In this document: positions 6,420 through 11,109 of the stretch, piece by piece | Layout: each line of letters starts with the position of its first letter | How positions within the stretch are numbered: position 1 is the stretch's first letter | DNA from: Vampirovibrionales bacterium | GTDB taxonomy: Bacteria; Cyanobacteriota; Vampirovibrionia; Vampirovibrionales; JAJTHC01 | Reading direction: 5' to 3' | Assembly (NCBI GenBank): GCA_021299615.1 | Contig: JAJTHC010000113.1 | Span: 1 to 11,109 of the forward strand | Length of the DNA: 11,109 nt | Notes under the pieces: model-generated | The model's input: the letters and a program-made list of their open reading frames with translations, nothing else | The model's database searches: none | Told to the model about the DNA's origin: nothing | Program-made: the position numbers and the translations under genes

Positions 6420-7478
6420 ATGAACACCATACTATTAACTGACTGTCCCATTCTAACAGGCGTCCCCTACGACACCATTAGAAAATGGGTACAACGTGGC
6501 ATTATTAAAGCCGTTAAAATAGACGGCAAGTGGCGGTTAAATCCTGCCACATTAAAGAAGATCAAACGGCTCCACCAAGACAAAGCCGTCAAGATGCCAA
6601 GCATCCCCTATGAGGATGCCTTAACGTCATGGAAGGAGGCGATGCGTTCAGGGTACGGCTACAAGAAGCCCCTGCTCCCACGAAGTGTTCAGACAAATCT
6701 TAGTGCCATGGGTTACTACTGGCGTTGGCTCAAACAGAAGCCAAGCATCGAGATTATCAACGTCGATAATCTGGAACTGGCGTTTTCTCGGGTCGGCATG
6801 AACGCCGAAACCTGCCATTACAGTATGAAGATTCAAGCGTTTAAAGCGGTTAAAAGCTTCCTGAAGCACCTTGCCAAGCGTGGCTTCAAAACAGAGCAAG
6901 ACGTGGAAGCCTTAAGCAAGGCTCGCCCTTACAGGGTCGTTCCTGCTAAGCGTGTGAAGATCACCAAAGACCAGTTGCATCAATTGATCAAGCACAACCA
7001 TTACAGCATGAGAGAAGGACGCAACGACTACCAAAGGGCTAGGATGTACCTGTTGCTCATGCTCACAGGGTATTCAGGATTAAGGATCCGCGAATGTTTA
7101 GAATTACCTGTGAAAGCTATTGAGTTTGAGCAAAACCGAATTAAAGTGCTAGGTAAAGGCATGAAGCTCCGTTATGCTCCGCTCCCCAAAGAGGTGGCAC
7201 AAGTGGCGAAGAGCTGGCTTAAGCATGAGCATCAAGGGGATAGGCTACTATTGGAAGGCATGACGTACAACGCCTGTAGCCAAGCGATACAACGCTTAAG
7301 CAAGTCCAGCGGAATCGATATTTGCTGGCATGGGTTGCGTCGCACCGCTGCCACGTGGTGGGTGAATGAAGGGATGCCATTGCCACAAGCGAAGTCTTTA
7401 TTGGGGCATTCTGATATTCAAACAACCATGCTTTATGTGGAATCGGACTCCACGGATGCGGTAAATTGGTTCCATTAG
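6420..7478 (+). CDS. int: tyrosine recombinase with fused N-terminal MerR-like HTH
   Basis: This 352-residue phage-type integrase would insert and excise the element at the neighbouring tRNA. The catalytic residues are all present in the C-terminal half: Arg222 (GYSGLRIRE), Lys246 (LGKGMKLR), His304 and Arg307 (WHGLRRTAA), His330 (LLGHSD) and the nucleophile Tyr339 (MLYVE). A SAM-like core-binding domain occupies about residues 62-165. In place of the usual arm-binding domain, residues 1-52 (ILTGVPYDTIRKWVQRGIIK, then a KWRLNPATLKKI wing) look like a MerR/excisionase-type winged helix. The SD is weak (GAG 9 bases before the ATG). The gene is intact, so the recombinase is probably functional. 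Confidence 0.93.
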   Translation: MNTILLTDCPILTGVPYDTIRKWVQRGIIKAVKIDGKWRLNPATLKKIKRLHQDKAVKMPSIPYEDALTSWKEAMRSGYGYKKPLLPRSVQTNLSAMGYYWRWLKQKPSIEIINVDNLELAFSRVGMNAETCHYSMKIQAFKAVKSFLKHLAKRGFKTEQDVEALSKARPYRVVPAKRVKITKDQLHQLIKHNHYSMREGRNDYQRARMYLLLMLTGYSGLRIRECLELPVKAIEFEQNRIKVLGKGMKLRYAPLPKEVAQVAKSWLKHEHQGDRLLLEGMTYNACSQAIQRLSKSSGIDICWHGLRRTAATWWVNEGMPLPQAKSLLGHSDIQTTMLYVESDSTDAVNWFH

Positions 7479-7560
7479 GTGAAGCTGAAAGCATACTAAA
7501 ATGTATCGTTTTTATTTATTGTATCCGTCACACTATACGAAAGGACTTGAAAATTACAAA

Positions 7561-7600
7561 ACCTGTTACAATTTTTTACATTTATTAACAATTATTTACG
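7561..7600. repeat. four 10-bp units ending in TTACA-like
   Basis: Four consecutive decamers (acctgttaca, attttttaca, tttattaaca, attatttacg) all end in a TTACA-like word at an exact 10-base period. A further TTACA lies just before, at 7554-7558. One helical turn per unit would place a bound protein on one face of the DNA, as in iteron-like or operator arrays. The units are degenerate, so this is a moderate call. Confidence 0.5.
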
Positions 7601-7625
7601 ATCGTGTTTTATACATAGTGTAAAA

Positions 7626-7660
7626 TATACAATAAGTGTAATTTTTACACACTTTGTATA
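7626..7660. repeat. 16-bp imperfect inverted repeat, 3-base centre
   Basis: The left arm TATACAATAAGTGTAA (7626-7641) and right arm TTACACACTTTGTATA (7645-7660) pair at 13 of 16 positions. The three mismatches are together in the middle of the arm, and the centre is TTT. The inner GTGTAA/TTACAC and outer TATACAA/TTGTATA parts are perfect. It could be a protein-binding dyad or an RNA hairpin. Confidence 0.75.
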
Positions 7661-7705
7661 GCTGGATATACATTTTAACTAATCCTTACATTTTAAATCA
7701 CTATA

Positions 7706-7763
7706 TGTAATGAAGTAGTAATGCCTCAATCCCTTGAGGTGACTACATCCTTACAGCATTACA
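7706..7763. repeat. triple nested inverted repeat
   Basis: Three perfect complementary pairs are nested. TGTAATG (7706-7712) pairs with CATTACA (7757-7763), GTAGT (7715-7719) with ACTAC (7742-7746), and CCTCAA (7724-7729) with TTGAGG (7734-7739) around the tetraloop TCCC. As RNA this would be one long interrupted stem-loop, and as DNA an extended dyad. It is the most structured and most GC-containing element of the zone. Confidence 0.75.
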
Positions 7764-7771
7764 CAAATTAC

Positions 7772-7808
7772 CATATATATATAGACACGTAAGAAAAATA
7801 TATATATG
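7772..7808. repeat. 11-bp perfect AT inverted repeat
   Basis: CATATATATAT (7772-7782) and ATATATATATG (7798-7808) are exact complements around a 15-base centre. Alternating AT makes each arm self-complementary as well, so cruciform extrusion or easy melting is possible. Simple-sequence origin is an equally good explanation. Confidence 0.6.
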
Positions 7809-7850
7809 TATAGGTGTATGTGTGTATGTACGTGCGTATGTGGGTGTATA
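7799..7850. repeat. alternating purine-pyrimidine (TA then TG) tract
   Basis: About 50 bases alternate purine and pyrimidine with few breaks, running from TATATA into repeated GTATGT, GTGTATGT and GTGCGTATGT units. Such DNA is prone to slippage and can adopt left-handed form under negative supercoiling. A frame within it (7806-7907) would encode a short Cys-rich peptide, which I do not call as a gene. Confidence 0.6.
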
Positions 7851-7915
7851 TTTCCATGTAAGGATGTTATTTTTACTTACTTATTGAAGTATTGCCGTTA
7901 TTATTGAGTTACACA

Positions 7916-7945
7916 CATTACAACTATGAAAGTAGTAATGTAATG
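7916..7945. repeat. 11-bp stem hairpin with heptamer arms
   Basis: CATTACA (7916-7922) plus ACTA (7923-7926) pairs with TAGT (7933-7936) plus TGTAATG (7939-7945). The loop is TGAAAG, and a 2-base AA bulge sits on the right arm. The arms use the same heptamer as 7706-7763 but in the opposite relative orientation. Confidence 0.7.
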
Positions 7946-7955
7946 GTTTTGTAAT

Positions 7956-8008
7956 AACTGATATACTTAATGAAGAATTACATTCCCTATTGAGTTTCAG
8001 TTTTTTAA
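7956..8008 (+). terminator. possible weak stem-loop plus T-tract
   Basis: AACTGA (7956-7961) pairs with TCAGTT (7997-8002), and inside it CTTAAT (7966-7971) can pair with ATTGAG (7989-7994) using one G-U pair. A run of T (8001-8006) follows. It could end a short transcript of the zone, but the stem is AT-rich and interrupted and the loop is long, so confidence is low. Confidence 0.25.
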
Positions 8009-8058
8009 AATGTAAGGAATACTAACTTATTGAACTAACTTTATTTAACATAGTGGAT

Positions 8059-8087
8059 TTGACAGATTCGGCGGATTCTGATACGCT
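8059..8087 (+). promoter_or_regulatory. candidate promoter of the phage packaging operon
   Basis: A perfect -35 TTGACA (8059-8064), a 17-base spacer and a weak -10 TACGCT (8082-8087) precede the first packaging-region gene. The spacer repeats GGATT/GATTC words, which could be an operator. Transcription would start near 8094, leaving a leader of about 64 bases that includes the small hairpin AACAAC/GTTGTT (8116-8136). Confidence 0.45.
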
Positions 8088-8146
8088 GGAGTAGCCTCGT
8101 GAAGTGTGCCAAAATAACAACCTCTCAAGTGTTGTTTTAGCCATTT

Positions 8147-8152
8147 GGAGGT
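8147..8152 (+). promoter_or_regulatory. strong ribosome binding site GGAGGT
   Basis: GGAGGT lies 5 bases before ATG 8158. It decides the start of the 91-residue gene against the in-frame GTG at 8104, which has no SD and would add 18 residues that do not look like domain. Confidence 0.8.
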
Positions 8153-8157
8153 CGCCT

Positions 8158-8433
8158 ATGTACTTTCTGCGAACTGGGCAATTCGCCCGACTGATCAAAC
8201 CCTATGACCCATCAATGTGCCATAGGAAAATAAACTACTGGTGTGAATCGGGTAAAATTCAAGCAAAACGATGTCTCATCAAAGAAACCAAAGGCTGGTG
8301 GATGATTCCTCTGGAAGAAGTTGAACGTATCTTCCGTGAATGCCTAGAACTGCCTGAACAAGAGCTTACTGCCCTCAGGGTGAAGCTTGCTTTTCTCATG
8401 GATAAGAAAAAATCCCAATATCTTAGGGAATAA
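8158..8433 (+). CDS. small winged-HTH (MerR/Nu1-like) phage protein
   Basis: This is a 91-residue protein. FLRTGQFARLI (about residues 3-13) and CHRKINYWCESGKI (about 21-34) fit the first and recognition helices of the MerR/excisionase winged-helix fold. AKRCLIKETKGWWMIPLEEV then forms the wing and the following helix. The C-terminal third is a charged helix (about 52-85). Similar folds serve as excisionases, repressors, or the DNA-binding domain of lambda gpNu1-type small terminase subunits. Its place directly before the terminase genes and beside the repeat zone makes a packaging or late-regulation role plausible. An excisionase working with the integrase is the main alternative. The exact function is unknown. 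Confidence 0.75.
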   Translation: MYFLRTGQFARLIKPYDPSMCHRKINYWCESGKIQAKRCLIKETKGWWMIPLEEVERIFRECLELPEQELTALRVKLAFLMDKKKSQYLRE

Positions 8434-8480
8434 GTAGAAACGTGCTTTTGTTTTCTCTTTAAAAGCTTTAAATTATAAGC

Positions 8481-8927
8481 ATGACTACCCCAAAGAAAAG
8501 CACCAAAAAGGGCGAAACCAAAACGCCTGCTAAGAAAAAAACCGTCGTTCGCCGTGGAACGGATTGGGTTAGTATTCATCCGCTTTATATTCAAGGCATT
8601 TCACCTTCAAAGCTCGACCTTGAGTACGAATTACCCAGTGGGAGCGTGTCACGTCATGCGTATCAGGCTGGCTGGTACGAAGAAAAAAAGCTTTACCAGC
8701 TCGAACTTGCTAAGGCGTTGGCTCTTGAGCATTCCAAGGTTGTATCCGTTGCCAAGGGGCAAGCACTGGCTTTTGGCATTCAGGTTTTGAACAACTATGA
8801 AGCGTTTGATGTGAAGTTGGTTTGTGCTGTGTTTAGCAAGTTCATTGACCTTAAGGACGTGGCAGATACCGCCGAAACCTTTGGGATTGTGGGCTTGCCT
8901 GAACTTGACTTGGGGGACACGCTATGA
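8481..8927 (+). CDS. probable terminase small subunit
   Basis: This is a 148-residue protein. Residues 1-25 are very rich in Lys and Thr, suiting DNA contact. Residues about 33-66 (PLYIQGISPSKLDLEYEL, then SVSRHAYQAGWYEEKKLY) match the helix-turn-helix pattern of small terminase subunits, in which YxxG-S-x-x-x-L is followed by a His/Ala-x-x-x-x-W motif. The rest is helical and would mediate oligomerisation. Small terminases bind the packaging site and load the large subunit. The stop overlaps the large-subunit start by 4 bases (ATGA), a strong contextual argument. No good SD precedes the ATG at 8481, and the 47-base gap before it is AT-rich, so translation may depend on upstream translation. 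The assignment rests on the motif and the context. Confidence 0.7.
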   Translation: MTTPKKSTKKGETKTPAKKKTVVRRGTDWVSIHPLYIQGISPSKLDLEYELPSGSVSRHAYQAGWYEEKKLYQLELAKALALEHSKVVSVAKGQALAFGIQVLNNYEAFDVKLVCAVFSKFIDLKDVADTAETFGIVGLPELDLGDTL

Positions 8928-10345
8928 GTTTTCAAGGCATCGTCCCCTATACCCAATTTTGGGACAAGCAAAAGCAATTCATTCAGCGTGATGCCGATGT
9001 TGACTTGGATATGTGCATCTATCAGGGTGGCTACGGCTCGGGCAAGACATTTATCGGCTCGTTGCTTGGTATTTTGCTTTCCAACAAGTACAAAGGCAAG
9101 ACTGGACTCGTGGTAGCCGATACCTTCACTTTGCTTGAAGAGACGACACTAAGGGCGTATGAGGATCACTTTGAAGCCTTTGGCTGGGAGTCAGGAATCC
9201 ATTACATCAAGCGTGGGGGCAATGGCAAGGCTCGCATTTCATTCCCTCAATGGGATTCGCACATCTTGTTCATGGGTGGGCGTGATCCTGAACGGTTGAA
9301 GTCCTTGAACTTGGCATGGTGTCACATGGAAGAAGGCTCACAGCTTCCTGAAGCGACGTTTAACATGGTTTTGTCACGCCTTCGGGCAAAGGGCGTCGAT
9401 TGTCACCGCTTGTTTGGCACAACAAACCCTCAAGCCGTCAAGGGCTGGATCCATAAGCATTTTGTGTTGAATGGCGGTCGTAAAGAATTAACTGGTGAAG
9501 ACGGTAAAGTTACCATCATTAACAAACGCCGTATCATCGCCCCTACCAGTGATAATAAATCCTTAAATGAGAGCTATGTCATGTCCATGAAAGAAACCTT
9601 TGACGATGAGTATTTCCGCATTAACGTGCTAGGTGAAGACGGCGATTATGCCAGTGGCTTAGTCTGCAAGACGTGGACAGAAGCCAACGTAAGCCCTACG
9701 TGTGAATACGACAAGAACGCCGATATTTTCTTGACCTGTGATTTTAACGTGGATCCGATGTGCTGGGGCATTGCTCATTACGTCAACGGCTCGTTTTGCT
9801 TCTTCGATGAAATCGCCATTGAGAACACGACGACGCATCAAGCGTCTGAAGAGTTCGCCATGCGTTATAAGGGGCATCAAGGAGTGGTTATTGTCACTGG
9901 TGATGCGTCTGGTCAAAACAGGGCGACAAAAGCACAGAATGTTGGCACGACGGATTACACGATCATCCTTAACACGTTGTCATCCTTTGGGTATCATCGT
10001 GTTTCAACCAATTTACCCACAAGCAACGGTTCAATCATGGATCGTATTCAGGCATGGAACGCCGCCGTTTGCAATCGGGACGGTGTGCGTCGGGTTTTGG
10101 TGTCGCCAAAATGTAAGAAAATCATTTGGAACATGGAAAATCTTAAGTACATCAACGGGACAAGCGTTGTAGAAGAGCCTACGACGAATCAAATAGATAA
10201 AGACAAGGCGTTAAAGTTCAGCGGTCACATGTTTGATGCCGTGAGTTACTTGATTAACCGCTACATGCCGATTAAGCATGACCATTCGTTTCACAAAAAG
10301 CAACAATTGGTTTCAGTTCCGTATCGCACAGGAGGAGGTATCTAA
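8924..10345 (+). CDS. terL: terminase large subunit (ATPase and nuclease)
   Basis: This is a 473-residue DNA-packaging motor that cuts concatemeric phage DNA and pumps it into procapsids. The N-terminal ATPase has Walker A GGYGSGKT (residues 35-42, Lys41), a Walker B-like NLAWCHMEEG with Glu136/Glu137, and the coupling motif FGTTNP (164-169). The C-terminal RNase H-like nuclease has the three expected acidic residues: Asp273 (TCDFN), Asp327 (TGDASG) and Asp438 (HMFDAVSY). Length and order match a complete TerL. GGGGGA lies about 8 bases before the ATG, and the gene overlaps the preceding stop by 4 bases. Its own stop shares one base with the next ATG. All catalytic residues are intact, so the prophage packaging module does not look decayed. 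Confidence 0.95.
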   Translation: MSFQGIVPYTQFWDKQKQFIQRDADVDLDMCIYQGGYGSGKTFIGSLLGILLSNKYKGKTGLVVADTFTLLEETTLRAYEDHFEAFGWESGIHYIKRGGNGKARISFPQWDSHILFMGGRDPERLKSLNLAWCHMEEGSQLPEATFNMVLSRLRAKGVDCHRLFGTTNPQAVKGWIHKHFVLNGGRKELTGEDGKVTIINKRRIIAPTSDNKSLNESYVMSMKETFDDEYFRINVLGEDGDYASGLVCKTWTEANVSPTCEYDKNADIFLTCDFNVDPMCWGIAHYVNGSFCFFDEIAIENTTTHQASEEFAMRYKGHQGVVIVTGDASGQNRATKAQNVGTTDYTIILNTLSSFGYHRVSTNLPTSNGSIMDRIQAWNAAVCNRDGVRRVLVSPKCKKIIWNMENLKYINGTSVVEEPTTNQIDKDKALKFSGHMFDAVSYLINRYMPIKHDHSFHKKQQLVSVPYRTGGGI

Positions 10346-11097
10346 TGAGTTTACTAGGTTCAGTTTTTGGCGGATTAGGCAATAGAAAGCGTTCTAAGGA
10401 TGCCTTGAATGCTTTAAAGCCGATTGATTTCACTTCGCCCTTTGGCTCTTTGACTGGTGGCGGTAATTACAAACCTGTAATTACAAAGAATCAGCAAAAT
10501 GTCTTGGATCAGTCGGATGACAACCTGTTTGCATCTTTGAAGGCGACGGCTCCCACACGGAATGCCACGGAATCATGGAATCAACGAGTTATGCCTTTGG
10601 CGGATACCATGTACAGCAATTTTCAGCGGAATGCGTCACGAAACTTCAGTACAGGTCAACGTGATTTGAATAACCGCATGAACGCTTATGGTCAAACAGG
10701 CAATGCTTACGATGCCTTGCAACAAAGCCAGTTCCGTCGGAACTATGACGACTCGCTAAATGATGCTTACACACAGTCGCAGGCGTCGGCTTACGATGCT
10801 TACATGGAGTGGTACAAGCAACAATTGGCGGCTCAACAATCTTTCGGCAATACGAGAGATAATCTGCGTGAAGCCTTGATGCGTCCTATGGCATATTTTA
10901 CGAATCATCAGCAGGCGTTGAGTGGTTTACAGCAACAAAGGGCGGATCTTTTGGGTCGGCAACAAAACGGCTGGGATTTTGCTAAGTCTTTCGATGATTT
11001 AGCAACGCAAGCAATTCTTGCATCGGCTGGGGTTCCTAGTGGCGGTGGTAGTAATCAAGCCATTATGTCGGCAATGAGTCAAGCAGGGCATCAATAA
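10345..11097 (+). CDS. probable virion/DNA-ejection-type structural protein
   Basis: This is a 250-residue protein that I cannot assign to a named family. The start MSLLGSVFGGLGN is glycine-rich and mildly hydrophobic, as in several phage internal or ejected virion proteins. The central and C-terminal parts are helical and unusually rich in Gln, Asn, Ala and Tyr (for example QTGNAYDALQQSQFRRNYDD and YKQQLAAQQSFGNTRDNLRE), without membrane segments or catalytic motifs. It starts at TAATG, sharing one base with the terL stop, behind a strong GGAGGAGGT. A gene in this place is often a portal, head-tail or ejection protein, but it is too short and compositionally unlike a portal. The ejection-protein label is an inference from composition and context. 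Confidence 0.55.
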   Translation: MSLLGSVFGGLGNRKRSKDALNALKPIDFTSPFGSLTGGGNYKPVITKNQQNVLDQSDDNLFASLKATAPTRNATESWNQRVMPLADTMYSNFQRNASRNFSTGQRDLNNRMNAYGQTGNAYDALQQSQFRRNYDDSLNDAYTQSQASAYDAYMEWYKQQLAAQQSFGNTRDNLREALMRPMAYFTNHQQALSGLQQQRADLLGRQQNGWDFAKSFDDLATQAILASAGVPSGGGSNQAIMSAMSQAGHQ

Positions 11098-11100
11098 TTT

Positions 11101-11107
11101 AGGAGGT
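11101..11107 (+). promoter_or_regulatory. ribosome binding site of the next gene
   Basis: AGGAGGT begins 3 bases after the stop at 11097, at the window edge. It indicates that another gene of the same operon, probably virion-related, starts just beyond the window. Confidence 0.6.
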
Positions 11108-11109
11108 TT

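Larger units (their letters stand above)
7479..8157. other. AT-rich repeat-dense non-coding zone
   Basis: This is about 680 bases without a supported gene, between the integrase and the packaging genes. It is strongly A+T-rich compared with its neighbours. It holds 17 copies of TTACA or TGTAA between 7554 and 8015, several inverted repeats, dispersed direct repeats and an alternating purine-pyrimidine tract, each listed separately. A promoter-like sequence for the downstream operon lies near its right end. Terminase recognition sites (cos or pac) usually sit next to the small-terminase gene, which makes that one plausible role. An origin, operators or a structured RNA are others. Confidence 0.6.

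Noticed and set aside
7219..7494. 91-residue antisense open frame over the integrase C-terminus
   Set aside because: It mirrors the coding constraint of the catalytic region and has no independent support.
7806..7907. 33-codon frame encoding a peptide with a Cys at every second position (8 Cys in all)
   Set aside because: It is a direct product of the TG-alternating tract, has no SD, and the downstream part is AT-rich non-coding in character.
7554..8015. CRISPR array
   Set aside because: The repeats are short, degenerate, on both strands and irregularly spaced, with no uniform repeat-spacer pattern and no cas genes.
8259..8594. 111-residue antisense open frame across the winged-HTH and small terminase genes
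   Set aside because: It has no recognisable domain, no SD, and opposes two well-supported genes.
8656..8676. Partial match (gtcatgcgt) to the tRNA T-arm inside the small terminase gene, as a possible second attachment site
   Set aside because: Only 9 contiguous bases match, the site is within a coding gene, and phage genes continue after it.

Overview
The window joins a stretch of bacterial chromosome to the left end of what looks like a prophage, with a tRNA-Arg gene at the boundary. The host part (1 to about 6268) has ordinary bacterial housekeeping genes with Shine-Dalgarno (SD) signals. The lineage cannot be fixed from the sequence. A cyanobacterial-side (Melainabacteria/Vampirovibrio-like) or other deep-branching host is only a weak guess.

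Host region. Six genes all lie on the minus strand. Read in the direction of transcription they are alr (alanine racemase), dnaN (DNA polymerase sliding clamp), murA (UDP-GlcNAc enolpyruvyl transferase), an unrecognised 188-residue protein with an internally duplicated RWYD domain, a DUF309-family protein, and a membrane-anchored TPR protein cut by the window start. alr and murA both feed peptidoglycan synthesis and dnaN serves replication. The last two genes overlap by 8 bases and are probably translationally coupled. alr and the tRNA gene diverge from overlapping promoter-like sequences.

Boundary. A complete tRNA-Arg(CCG) at 6195-6268 is followed 151 bases later by a tyrosine recombinase pointing away from it. 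This is the classic layout of an element integrated into the 3' end of a tRNA gene. The second attachment site is outside the window, so the far end of the element is not seen.

Prophage region (about 6269 to the window end, all plus strand). The order is an integrase with a fused N-terminal MerR/excisionase-like helix-turn-helix, a gene-poor AT-rich stretch of about 680 bases, a 91-residue winged-HTH protein, a probable small terminase subunit, the large terminase subunit (ATPase plus nuclease), and a glutamine/asparagine-rich probable virion protein. The window stops just after an SD sequence for the next gene. The last three genes overlap end to end and form a DNA-packaging/virion operon. 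No repressor, replication or lysis gene is present here.

The most unusual part is the non-coding zone between the integrase and the packaging genes (7479-8157). It is dense in the pentamer TTACA/TGTAA (17 copies counted by hand in 462 bases). It also has four 10-bp-phased units, dispersed 9-, 10- and 14-mer repeats, several separate inverted repeats or hairpins, and a long alternating purine-pyrimidine tract. Its position directly upstream of the terminase genes makes a packaging (pac/cos) recognition region the leading guess. An origin, an operator array or a structured RNA are alternatives.
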